A stretch of DNA of 13,515 bases from Gallionella sp. UBA6045 (GTDB lineage Bacteria; Pseudomonadota; Gammaproteobacteria; Burkholderiales; Gallionellaceae). The DNA is taken from assembly GCA_002429165.1 (NCBI GenBank), contig DIYV01000065.1, positions 4,135 to 17,649 of the forward strand. The letters are read 5' to 3'. The notes under the pieces are model-generated. The model searched no databases. It had not been told where the DNA came from and was given only the letters and a program-made list of their open reading frames with translations. Positions within the stretch are counted from its first letter, which is position 1; every line of letters starts with the position of its first letter. Shown in pieces: positions 1-9,538 of this stretch. A program made the translations under genes and the position numbers.

Positions 1-212
1 GCCTTGTCGAAATGATCCTCGATCGCGCGCTTGTTGCGTCCGGTGATGAACACCATGTCGGTGATGCCCGCCGCCGCCGCCTCTTCCACCGCATACTGGA
101 TCAGCGGCTTGTCCACTATCGGCATCATCTCCTTCGGACTGACCTTGGTGGCCGGCAGGAACCGGCTGCCCATGCCGGCGACCGGGAATACTGCCTTGGT
201 AATGCGTTTCAT
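1..212 (-). CDS. galU: UTP--glucose-1-phosphate uridylyltransferase, N-terminal part (cut by window edge)
   Basis: About 70 codons are visible, from the ATG to the window edge; the C-terminal three quarters lie outside. The enzyme makes UDP-glucose from UTP and glucose-1-phosphate in the cytoplasm, feeding envelope polysaccharide synthesis. The protein starts [20 protein letters not shown], the nucleotidyltransferase loop (GxGxRxxP) typical of Gal[20 protein letters not shown] then follows, which in the family holds the substrate-binding lysine region. GGAGA lies five to six bases before the ATG and supports this start. It follows ligA in the same direction after 66 bases with no strong terminator, so zipA-ligA-galU may be co-transcribed (inference). 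Confidence 0.93.
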   Translation of the reverse strand, partial: MKRITKAVFPVAGMGSRFLPATKVSPKEMMPIVDKPLIQYAVEEAAAAGITDMVFITGRNKRAIEDHFDK

Positions 213-278
213 ATGTTCTCCAAAAATGATAAATATGTGCTGCCCGCTCCTACAGAATCTTTTGCCTCAATCTTCCTC

Positions 279-3415
<3,137 letters not shown>

Positions 3416-3502
3416 AGGATAACCATAACAATTATTCGGGACATGGTGCTGATTATCTCACGCCCCGGTGGACAGACATACATTTCGCCCTCACAAGATC
3501 AA

Positions 3503-4552
3503 CTAAGCAAGCGGCAATTCCGGGCTGCTCATGCCGATGGCGGCAACCTCGTCCAGCGCCTTGAGAAATTGCTGTTGCTCATGCAGCCGAGCCAGCGATT
3601 CCGGATGGGATTTGCCGCGCATCTGTGCGAGCCGGGCGCGACTTGCGGCGGGCATTTCCCAATCCAGGCCGCGCAACAGTTCGTCCGCCGATTCCGGCTT
3701 GTTGCACACCAGCACCATGTCGCAACCCGCATTCAGCGCGGCCTCCGCGCGCTGCACGATGCCGCCCGCGACGCTGGCACCTTCCATGCTCAGGTCGTCG
3801 CTGAAAATCACACCATCGAAGCCCAGTTGACCGCGCAGGATGCTTTTCAGCCACACCGGCGAGAAACCGGCCGGACGGCTGTCCACTTTGGGGTAGATCA
3901 CATGGGCGGGCATCACCGCGGCCAGGCCGCAATCCACCATACGGCGGAACGGGATCAGGTCGCTCATTTCGATATCGACAAACTCGCGTTCGTCCACCGG
4001 AATATCCAGATGCGAATCGGCCTTCACGTAACCGTGGCCGGGAAAATGTTTGCCGACCGAGTGCATCCCGCCCTGTTTCAATCCGAGCAACAGGCTGTGC
4101 GCCAGTTCGGCGATCGCCTGCGGATCGCTGTGGAAGGCACGGTCGCCGATCACGCTGCTCTGCCCGTAATCCACGTCCAGCACCGGCGTGAAACTGAAGT
4201 CCACACCGCAGGCGCGCAATTCCGCCGCCAGCACATAGCCGGCCTGCTGGGCAAGATGACGAGCGCGTTGCGGATGCGCGTCCCAGATCCTGCCGAGTTC
4301 GCGCATCGCCGGAATTTTCGTGAAACCCTCGCGGAAGCGCTGCACCCTGCCGCCCTCGTGGTCCACCGCGATCAGCAACGGCGGGGTGCGCAGCGCGTGG
4401 ATCGCCGCGGTGAGTTCGGTCAATTGGCCGGGCGATTGGTAATTGCGTGCAAATAAAATCACTCCGCCGACCAGCGGATGAATTAGTCGAGCTTCATCTT
4501 CGGCAGTCAGTTGCGTGCCAAGCACATCCAGCATCACCGGCCCCAAACCCAT
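3503..4552 (-). CDS. nagZ: Beta-N-acetylhexosaminidase NagZ (glycoside hydrolase family 3)
   Basis: 349 residues, the usual length. NagZ removes N-acetylglucosamine from GlcNAc-anhydromuropeptides in cytoplasmic peptidoglycan recycling. Visible family motifs: [10 protein letters not shown] (residues 64-73) for sugar binding, FTPVLDVD (121-128), KHFPGHG (168-174) followed by DSH (179-181), which in the family supplies the Asp/His general acid-base pair, and SDDLSMEG (251-258), which holds the nucleophile aspartate. GAGGAG lies six bases before the ATG. In many betaproteobacteria nagZ directly follows acpS. Here about 5.9 kb containing an integron separates them, so nagZ is probably transcribed from intI read-through or from its own promoter in 4553-4734 (inference). 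Confidence 0.96.
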   Translation of the reverse strand: MGLGPVMLDVLGTQLTAEDEARLIHPLVGGVILFARNYQSPGQLTELTAAIHALRTPPLLIAVDHEGGRVQRFREGFTKIPAMRELGRIWDAHPQRARHLAQQAGYVLAAELRACGVDFSFTPVLDVDYGQSSVIGDRAFHSDPQAIAELAHSLLLGLKQGGMHSVGKHFPGHGYVKADSHLDIPVDEREFVDIEMSDLIPFRRMVDCGLAAVMPAHVIYPKVDSRPAGFSPVWLKSILRGQLGFDGVIFSDDLSMEGASVAGGIVQRAEAALNAGCDMVLVCNKPESADELLRGLDWEMPAASRARLAQMRGKSHPESLARLHEQQQFLKALDEVAAIGMSSPELPLA

Positions 4553-4584
4553 AAATACTCCTCTATCAGCAAATTAAAACTCAC

Positions 4585-4612
4585 CGTCATTCCCGCGCAG
4601 GCGGGAATCCAG
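4585..4612 (+). repeat. 28-bp palindromic repeat, copy 1 (dRS3/REP-like)
   Basis: The core is ATTCCC-N8-GGGAAT (4589-4608), itself nearly palindromic. The full 28 bases are an exact reverse complement of 4682-4709. The core fits the pattern known for dRS3 elements in Neisseria and for similar dispersed repeats in other betaproteobacteria. It lies just upstream of nagZ. Confidence 0.85.
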
Positions 4613-4681
4613 CAAAACAAATACTCTGCGTAGCAGACGAAAATTCCAAGTTGTCCCGCTACACGGGGATTATTCAATCGA

Positions 4682-4709
4682 CTGGATTCCCGCCTGCGCG
4701 GGAATGACG
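4682..4709 (-). repeat. 28-bp palindromic repeat, copy 2 (inverted)
   Basis: Exact reverse complement of 4585-4612, 69 bases away. On the plus strand it is followed within a few bases by seven T (4711-4717), so it could act as a hairpin terminator for plus-strand transcripts, although no plus-strand gene runs into it. It lies between the integrase stop and nagZ, at the outer edge of the integron. Confidence 0.85.
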
Positions 4710-4734
4710 CTTTTTTTAAGCTCATAACTCATAG

Positions 4735-5730
4735 CTACCGGTCCAGCGGACTCACCACACCCCTGCCGCCCTTGTTCAGCACGTGAGTGTAAATCATCGT
4801 GGTAGAAACATCCGAATGGCCGAGCAGCTCTTGCACTGTCCTGATGTCGTATCCGGCCTGCAACAGATGTGTCGCAAACGAATGCCGCAGGGTGTGCGGC
4901 GTGGCCGGCTTGACTAGCTCAGCATCGCGCACCGCCTGCTTCACCGCGCGCTGCACGCCCTTCTCATCCACATGATGGCGGCGCGTCTTGCCCGAGAGCG
5001 GATCGACCGACAGGTTCTTCGAAGGAAACACATACTGCCAGCCCCACTCGCGCCCGGCCTTCGGATATTTCTTGTCCAGCGCGAAGGGCAGATACACTTC
5101 GCCGTAGCCCTGCGCCAGATCCTCGTCGTGCAGTACCTTCACTTTTGCCAGATGCGCCTTGAGCGGCGCGGCCACGGCTTCCGGCAGCATCGTCACCCTG
5201 TCCTTGAAGCCCTTGCCTTCGCGCACAATGATCTCGTGCCGCGCGAAATCCACGTCCTTTACGCGAAGCCGCACCGCCTCCATCAGGCGCATCCCCCCGC
5301 CATATAACAAAGAAGCAATCAACGCATGTGTACCGGTCAGACGCGACAACACGGCCTGCACCTCACTCACTGTCAACACCACGGGCAAACGCTTGGGCGC
5401 CTTGGCCTGCGTGACGTTGTCCAGCCACGGCAATTTAATTTCAAGCACCTCGCGGTAAAGGAACAACAACGCACTCTTGGCTTGATTCTGCGTGGAAGCC
5501 GCAACCTTGCCGGCCACCGCAAGATGGGTAAGGAAAGCCTCGATGTCGCGCGCGCCCAAATCCTTGGGGTGGCGCTTGCCGTGAAAGTAAATATAGCGTT
5601 TAATCCAGTCCAAGTAGGTCTGTTCAGTGCGAATGCTATAGTGCTTCACGCGCAGCTTATCGCGCACTTGGTCAAGCAACTTGGGAGATTTTGCCGTGGT
5701 GCTTTTATCGGATAAATTAGGGGGTACCAT
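4735..5730 (-). CDS. intI: Integron integrase IntI (tyrosine recombinase)
   Basis: 331 residues. It catalyses attC x attI and attC x attC recombination, capturing and shuffling cassettes. All tyrosine recombinase catalytic residues are present: Arg148 (GGGMRLMEA), Lys173 (GKGFKDR), His279 and Arg282 (PHTLRHSF), His305 (LLGHSD) and Tyr314 (IYTHV). The integron-specific insertion that separates IntI from XerC/D is present at about 209-232 ([19 protein letters not shown]). An open frame runs upstream to a GTG at 5784, but the ATG at 5730 has GGAGG seven bases before it and is the better start. It is divergent from the cassettes. The gene is intact, so the integron is probably active. No clear LexA site was seen in front of it. 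Confidence 0.97.
   Translation of the reverse strand: MVPPNLSDKSTTAKSPKLLDQVRDKLRVKHYSIRTEQTYLDWIKRYIYFHGKRHPKDLGARDIEAFLTHLAVAGKVAASTQNQAKSALLFLYREVLEIKLPWLDNVTQAKAPKRLPVVLTVSEVQAVLSRLTGTHALIASLLYGGGMRLMEAVRLRVKDVDFARHEIIVREGKGFKDRVTMLPEAVAAPLKAHLAKVKVLHDEDLAQGYGEVYLPFALDKKYPKAGREWGWQYVFPSKNLSVDPLSGKTRRHHVDEKGVQRAVKQAVRDAELVKPATPHTLRHSFATHLLQAGYDIRTVQELLGHSDVSTTMIYTHVLNKGGRGVVSPLDR
5576..5604 (+). promoter_or_regulatory. Candidate cassette promoter (Pc) inside intI
   Basis: TTGCCG at 5576-5581, a 17-base spacer and TTTAAT at 5599-5604 form a fair sigma-70-type site pointing towards the cassettes, about 225 bases before the attI crossover. In class 1 integrons Pc lies likewise inside intI. 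The match to consensus is 4/6 and 5/6, so chance is not excluded. Confidence 0.35.
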
Positions 5731-5835
5731 AATTTCACCTCCAATCAAAACAAGGCATTGTGGGATGGGTGCCAGATTGTACACCTCGAAGGTGCCTTTT
5801 ATGGCATTTTTTAGGGTGTCTACTTTACGTTAGGC
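5731..5835 (+). other. attI recombination site region
   Basis: The 100 bases between the integrase start and the first cassette must contain attI and the integrase promoter. The crossover box GTTAGGC is at 5829-5835, preceded by tttac like the attC right ends. A short inverted repeat (CACCT-cga-AGGTG, about 5781-5793) lies within it and could be a protein-binding site. The extra integrase-binding repeats of attI1 are not recognisable by eye. Confidence 0.8.
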
Positions 5836-5840
5836 TTCAA

Positions 5841-6332
5841 ATGGAACCGATTGAGACACTCCCAGCTGATGCAAGAGACATGCATACGTTTTTCCTGCAA
5901 GAGACTGATCGCGGTGCGGCGGTACTTGCCGGGAGCTATGCCGAAAACTTACTTGGACTGTACTTACAGTCATTCATGGTTGATAAGTCTGTGGCGGAAA
6001 AAATGTTCGGTGCTCATGGCTCATTGGCCACGTTTTCTCAGCGTATCGACTTCGCACAAGGCTTCGGGCATCTTGATGCCAAAACGTGCGCAGACTTGCA
6101 TCTTGTGCGGAAGATAAGAAACTACTTCGCGCATCACCCCAAAAGCGCATCCTTCACGGAGAGTCCTGTGAAAGAATGGTCGGCAACTCTAAGCACGGGA
6201 AGTGTGACTGCAACGGACGCAGCATTTACAGGCGTCGCAGAACCTCGGCTTCCTTATCTTCTTGCTGTGATGAATCTAATACTCGCCTTCAATGTGAGAA
6301 CCTACGGCTATGGAAATCCAGAGTCAGCCTAA
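5841..6332 (+). CDS. Cassette 1: MltR-like protein
   Basis: 163 residues. RGAAVLAGSYAENLLGLYL, FGAHGSLATFSQRID and DLHLVRKIRNYFAHHP resemble the MltR (mannitol operon repressor-like) family, a group of all-helical proteins often found as stand-alone hypothetical proteins. A regulatory role is known only for MltR itself, so a function in mannitol control here is not implied. No DNA-binding motif is visible. The ATG is six bases after the AGG of the GTTAGGC core box, which may serve as its ribosome site. The TAA stop (6330-6332) lies inside the RYYYAAC box of its attC, a compact arrangement typical of cassettes. It is expected to be read from Pc. Confidence 0.75.
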   Translation: MEPIETLPADARDMHTFFLQETDRGAAVLAGSYAENLLGLYLQSFMVDKSVAEKMFGAHGSLATFSQRIDFAQGFGHLDAKTCADLHLVRKIRNYFAHHPKSASFTESPVKEWSATLSTGSVTATDAAFTGVAEPRLPYLLAVMNLILAFNVRTYGYGNPESA

Positions 6333-6389
6333 CCCGGCAGTCAAGAGGGACTGCGCAAAAGCGCGCAGCCCCTTACTTTTACGTTAGGT
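6327..6389 (+). other. attC1
   Basis: 63 bases from GCCTAAC (6327-6333) to GTTAGGT (6383-6389). The central stem is GGG-a-CTGCGC / GCGCAG-c-CCC with a six-base loop. Its end box pairs perfectly with the start box of cassette 1 (GTTAGGC at attI), so cassette 1 is 5830-6383. Confidence 0.93.
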
Positions 6390-6393
6390 ACCA

Positions 6394-6612
6394 ATGACAA
6401 AAGCCTCCTTGATCGCGCAGATTCCGGCAGAACGTTTTCGCTCTTATGATGGAAGCGTTCCAAAAATAGGTGATGTCGTCATACTGGACCAGGGCTTTAC
6501 CTTTCCAGATGAACAGCCTGGCTGCATCGTGTACTGCGATGATCAAAGCGGAAAGTTAAAATGGGAAGCGGAGGTATACGAGTCGGAGATTGGTGATGAT
6601 ATTCCTACCTAA
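6394..6612 (+). CDS. Cassette 2: 72-residue protein of unknown function
   Basis: 72 residues, acidic towards the C-terminus, no membrane segment or signal peptide. The middle (KIGDVVILDQGFTFPDE, then CIVYCDD and KWEAEVYESEI) alternates hydrophobic and polar residues, suggesting a small beta-barrel-like fold; this is an inference from pattern only. I do not recognise the family. The ATG follows the core box GTTAGGT by four bases, and AGG lies five bases before it. The TAA stop falls inside the first box of attC2. Cassette 2 (6384-6663) is only 280 bases, so the gene fills it almost completely. Confidence 0.65.
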   Translation: MTKASLIAQIPAERFRSYDGSVPKIGDVVILDQGFTFPDEQPGCIVYCDDQSGKLKWEAEVYESEIGDDIPT

Positions 6613-6669
6613 CTTTACGCTCAAGAGGGACGCCGCAAAAGCGCGGCGCCCCTTAGCTCCACGTTAGGC
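6607..6669 (+). other. attC2
   Basis: 63 bases from ACCTAAC (6607-6613) to GTTAGGC (6663-6669). The central stem is GGG-a-CGCCGC / GCGGCG-c-CCC. ACCTAAC is the exact complement of the GTTAGGT that opens cassette 2. It is closely related to attC1 in its left arm (tcaagaggga). Confidence 0.93.
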
Positions 6670-6909
6670 AAACAATTGCATCTGCCCATTTTCAATTTTT
6701 TTCACTTTGTTTCTTTTAGCCATATACTCCGTTCCGTAGATCATTTCATTTGCGATTGCGTCTGTTTCTGCCGTCATCGCAAGTCCCAAAAAACGCAATC
6801 CAGATCGGTATCCGCTGTCTTTATCTTTCGGGCTGTAATGAAGCTGGGCAAGGTGTTTTTCGTCGTAAAGGGCATCCCTCACTTTTGTCATGTATTCACG
6901 CAAATCCAT
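6664..6909 (-). CDS. Cassette 3: 81-residue unknown protein, reverse orientation
   Basis: 81 residues, starting MDLREYMTKVRDALYDEK. I chose the ATG at 6909, which has GGAG eight bases upstream; an ATG at 6915 and a GTG at 6918 are also in frame but sit too close to that GGAG. The protein is mainly helical by composition, with a basic patch (MAKRNKVKKIENG) near the end and no membrane segment. I do not recognise the family. The gene faces the integrase, against the other simple cassette genes, so Pc cannot express it and it needs its own promoter, which is not obvious. Its TAA stop (6664-6666) is formed by the complement of the GTTAGGC core box. Confidence 0.6.
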   Translation of the reverse strand: MDLREYMTKVRDALYDEKHLAQLHYSPKDKDSGYRSGLRFLGLAMTAETDAIANEMIYGTEYMAKRNKVKKIENGQMQLFA

Positions 6910-6931
6910 GCTCATCACTCCGAAGTTAAAA

Positions 6932-6995
6932 GCCTAACCCTGCATTCGAGCGGGACAGGCCAACAGCGGCCTGCCCCTCAATTTGAACGTTAGGC
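6932..6995 (+). other. attC3
   Basis: 64 bases from GCCTAAC (6932-6938) to GTTAGGC (6989-6995). The central stem is GGG-a-CAGGCC / GGCCTG-c-CCC with loop aacagc. The end box is the exact complement of the box opening cassette 3 (6664-6989). Confidence 0.93.
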
Positions 6996-7000
6996 GCTAT

Positions 7001-7225
7001 ATGACTACACATTTAATCGCAACAATTATTGACCACTCCATTTCAATTCTTGGTGGCATCGTTGGCTTACTTGTCGGGTTTCGATTAATTGGGCCGAAAC
7101 CAAATATTGACCCAAAGTATGATATTTTCTACAAGAAATTTGCGAAACATTTAAAGTGGCTAGCTCCGTTGTATATCTTGTTTACGTTGATCCAAATCGG
7201 CGTCTCTGTTTATGGCAGCGTCTAA
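7001..7225 (+). CDS. Cassette 4: small two-helix membrane protein
   Basis: 74 residues with two hydrophobic segments: about 5-29 (ATIIDHSISILGGIVGLLVG) and about 52-70 (WLAPLYILFTLIQIGVSVYG). They are joined by a hydrophilic stretch with several Lys and Asp. It probably sits in the inner membrane as a hairpin. I do not recognise a family; short hydrophobic cassette proteins are common and mostly unstudied. AGG of the core box lies six bases before the ATG. The frame is open further upstream into attC3, but ATG 7001 is the natural start. The TAA stop lies in the GTCTAAC box of attC4. It is AT-richer than its neighbours, suggesting a separate origin. Confidence 0.6.
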   Translation: MTTHLIATIIDHSISILGGIVGLLVGFRLIGPKPNIDPKYDIFYKKFAKHLKWLAPLYILFTLIQIGVSVYGSV

Positions 7226-7282
7226 CGATTAAGGTTAGATCGTGATCGCGAAGCGAGCCACGATCTAAACCGTTTGTTGGAC
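7220..7282 (+). other. attC4
   Basis: 63 bases from GTCTAAC (7220-7226) to GTTGGAC (7276-7282). The central stem is AGATCGTG / CACGATCT, extended by GGTT / AACC. This arm sequence is unlike attC1-3 and 5. The end box matches the opening box of cassette 4 (GTTAGGC) at 6 of 7 positions. Confidence 0.9.
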
Positions 7283-7371
7283 GAGCCCGGTGGAGCCTCA
7301 CAAACGCTATGCAAATATCTCCTCAATCCGGCCTCGCAACGAAGGGCCCATACGCCCCAGATATTTTAAAA

Positions 7372-7420
7372 AGCCACTTTCAGTAAAATGACACCGCCGT
7401 TTACCGTGCTCAAAGTGGCT
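7372..7420 (-). terminator. Hairpin with T-run downstream of the transposase gene
   Basis: AGCCACTTT (7372-7380) and AAAGTGGCT (7412-7420) form a perfect 9-bp stem around a 31-base loop. Read on the minus strand, downstream of the transposase stop, it is followed by a T-run and could end transcription. The long loop is unusual for a terminator. The hairpin could instead belong to the IS91-type replication-origin end, which lies downstream of the transposase in that family. Confidence 0.4.
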
Positions 7421-7499
7421 GTTTTATGCGATTTCAGCCGTTTTCAGGGTGAGTTTGTCCGCACCTGCTGGTTGCAGCAGATTTGCGGGGTGCGCTGCG

Positions 7500-8579
7500 C
7501 TACATGGCTGTCTCCCTGATCGGTACCAAGCTGCGGGATGCATCCCCCGCGCACTTCACCCGCGTGCGCACAATCCGCATCGGCTTGCCGCAGCATGTGC
7601 AGCTCACCGCAGGACGCGGTTTTGGCGGCGGAATAACCACCTGTTTGATCAGTTGCACCAGTTTGACCAGCTTGCTGTTGGGATGCAGAAAGCCGAAATT
7701 GCGCGCACGCCTGAATCCCTTCGGGAGAATATGCAGCAGGATTTTGCGCAGGAATTCCACGCCGCTCAGGGTGCGGGTTTCCATCTTTCGGGTTTCGCTG
7801 TTCTGGTAGCGGAACGTGACGTTGCCATCCCGGTTTGACACGATGTTTTTCTCGGGCAACACCCCGCGATACAAATACCGCCCCAGATACACCAAGGCCT
7901 GTTGCCCTGTTCCCACCGCCTTGCAATCCACGACCCACTCTTCGGGATAACGATCGGGCAGTTTTAACCCCGCCTGTTTGATGCCGCCCAGCATCTTGGC
8001 GCGGAATACTTTGGCCAGCGCTTTGTGGTCGAACAGGAAGCCCGAGTTCTTGTTACGCCACAACCGCTGTCTGGCATCGAACGCGACCGACGGCATGACC
8101 AGATGCACGTGCGGATGAAAATCCAGGCGGCGGTTGTGCGTGTGCAACACCGCCACTGCTCCCGCCGTGCCACGCAGTTTTTTGTCGTTCTGGCTGAACG
8201 TGTTCACCGTGGCCCAGGCATTGTGGGTAATGAGCTCGTACAGCACACGCTGATGCCCCCAGGCCAGCGAACGGAATTGTGCGGGCAAGGTAAACGTGAT
8301 CATGAAATACTCGCCCGGCACCAGTTTCTGCAACTGCTTGTCGATCCAGCGCTGCGACTCGTGTGCCTGGCAATGCGGGCAGTGCCGGTTGCCGCAGGAG
8401 TGCGGCAGCCAGCTTGATTGGTCACAGCCGTCGCAGGACAACAGCATCTTGGGCGCGGTTGCGCTGCGGCACAGCTGGAACGCGCCCAACGCTTTCAGTT
8501 GGCCCGGCAGCAGTTCGTGACCGTATTGTTCGAGCAAGGCGGGCGCGTACTGGGTCACAATATCATTGAGGCGCATCAT
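7500..8579 (-). CDS. IS91-family transposase (HUH, two-tyrosine type)
   Basis: 359 residues. The N-terminal zinc-ribbon has Cys49, Cys52, Cys62, Cys67 and Cys70 (SCDGCD, NRHCPHC). The HUH motif is HPHVHL at 155-160. The tyrosine pair of the nicking site is Tyr231 and Tyr235 (YLGRY). A cysteine-rich C-terminus (CTCCGKPM, Cys343) may be a second metal site. Such enzymes move DNA by single-strand, rolling-circle-like transposition with one-ended events, and can mobilise adjacent genes. The gene appears full length. Its ATG overlaps the stop of the upstream recombinase (ATGA, 8576-8579) and has no good ribosome site of its own, pointing to translational coupling. A second ATG follows immediately. 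Confidence 0.92.
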   Translation of the reverse strand: MMRLNDIVTQYAPALLEQYGHELLPGQLKALGAFQLCRSATAPKMLLSCDGCDQSSWLPHSCGNRHCPHCQAHESQRWIDKQLQKLVPGEYFMITFTLPAQFRSLAWGHQRVLYELITHNAWATVNTFSQNDKKLRGTAGAVAVLHTHNRRLDFHPHVHLVMPSVAFDARQRLWRNKNSGFLFDHKALAKVFRAKMLGGIKQAGLKLPDRYPEEWVVDCKAVGTGQQALVYLGRYLYRGVLPEKNIVSNRDGNVTFRYQNSETRKMETRTLSGVEFLRKILLHILPKGFRRARNFGFLHPNSKLVKLVQLIKQVVIPPPKPRPAVSCTCCGKPMRIVRTRVKCAGDASRSLVPIRETAM

Positions 8580-9483
8580 ACGACCCTGTTCCAGCCGACC
8601 TTGATCCGGCTCATCAGATTGTTGATGTACGCTTCGGCGGATTCTTTGCGTTGTTCGGTGAGATGGGTGTAGCGGCTGGTGGTGATCACCGAATGGTGAC
8701 CGAGGATTTTTTGTACTTCGAGCAGGTCGACGCCTGCTTCAATCAGATGTGTGGCGTAGCTGTGGCGAAGGCAATGCGGCGTAATTCTTTTTTTAAACCG
8801 ATCTGCGTCGTGACTTGGCGCAATGCTTGTTGCACCCCGCCACGATCCATGTGCGTTGTGGCGCCGGACGCGCCTTTGAGGCCTTTCTGACGGCTGGGAA
8901 ACAGCAGCGCCGGGTTGCGGTGCACGCTCCAGAAATCGCGCAACACCGCAAGCGTGTTGGCGGGCAGCGGCACCAGCCTGTCCCGGTTACCTTTGGCATC
9001 CCGGACATGCACCCGCATTCTGTCCTGATCGATATCGCCCACCTGCAACTGCAACCCTTCACCGAGGCGCAAGCCCATGCTGTACAGGACAAAAAAGAAC
9101 ACCCGGTAGCTGAGCACCCGCGTCGCATCCACGATGTGCTGAATCTGCTCCACCGTCACGATATCCGGCAGGCGCGTCACCTTGGGCGCTTTGGTCAGCT
9201 CCGCGCCGGGCCAGGGCTTGTCCAGCACATAGGCGTAATAAAACTTCAGCCCATACAGATCATGCTTGAGTGTGCTCCACGACAGATCATCCAGAATCTG
9301 CGCGAAATAATCGGTCAGCTGATCGCGGCTCAAGTCATCGATCTGATATTCAAAATGCGCGGCAGCCCGGCGCACGCCGTGGCTGTATGATTCAATCGTC
9401 TTGGGCTGCATACCGCGCAGCTTCAAACGCTTGAGCAGGCTCTCATAATTCTTTGTAAAAAGATCGTGGTTGTCGTGTGCCAT
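8576..9483 (-). CDS. Tyrosine recombinase paired with the IS91 transposase, with in-frame break at a slippery A7 (frameshifted)
   Basis: It reads as XerC/D-like: an N-terminal SAM-like core-binding domain (about 1-100), Arg139 (SMGLRLGEG), Lys164 (AKGNRDR). The frame breaks at the A7 run 8788-8794. Unshifted, it gives 246 residues and stops at 8743, losing the rest of the catalytic site. After a -1 shift at A-AAA-AAA-G it continues [14 protein letters not shown] and supplies His237, Arg240, His263 (ILGHHS) and Tyr272 (RYTHL). It ends after 302 residues, the normal size, on the TGA that overlaps the transposase start. ATG 9483 is chosen because GAGGAG lies seven bases before it; two further ATGs upstream fit poorly. 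It is either a programmed -1 frameshift gene or a pseudogene with a one-base deletion. Confidence 0.82.
8788..8794 (-). promoter_or_regulatory. Candidate -1 programmed frameshift site
   Basis: On the minus strand the incoming codons are TTA AAA AAA GAA. The last base of TTA and the two AAA codons form A-AAA-AAA in the X-XXY-YYZ phase required for tandem slippage. A -1 shift enters the frame that carries the missing catalytic residues. I saw no clear upstream Shine-Dalgarno-like stimulator or convincing downstream stem. Confidence 0.55.
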
Positions 9484-9538
9484 AAACATTCTCCTCGTGC
9501 TAAAGTGCAAAAAATCCCTTGCGGGCCGAGGATGAATT

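Noticed and set aside
4534..4725. 63-aa minus-strand ORF containing FPRRRESS and WIPACAGMT
   Set aside because: These peptides are translations of the palindromic repeats at 4585-4612 and 4682-4709, a common artefact; the ORF also runs into the nagZ start.
6327..7282. Regularly spaced short repeats resembling a CRISPR array
   Set aside because: The repeats are attC sites with inverted core boxes and variable arms, separated by coding cassettes of 280-550 bases; no direct repeat-spacer pattern exists.
7309..7386. 25-codon plus-strand ORF (MQISPQSGL...) after attC4
   Set aside because: Very short, its best ribosome site (GGTGGAG) is 13 bases from the ATG, and it ends at the hairpin; it could be the start of an interrupted cassette gene, but nothing supports that.
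7319..9531. Possible terminal inverted repeats of the IS91-like unit (ggcctcgcaacgaaggg against ggcccgcaaggga)
   Set aside because: The alignment needs several gaps and is GC-rich; IS91 elements do not need long inverted repeats, so I do not use it to set the ends.
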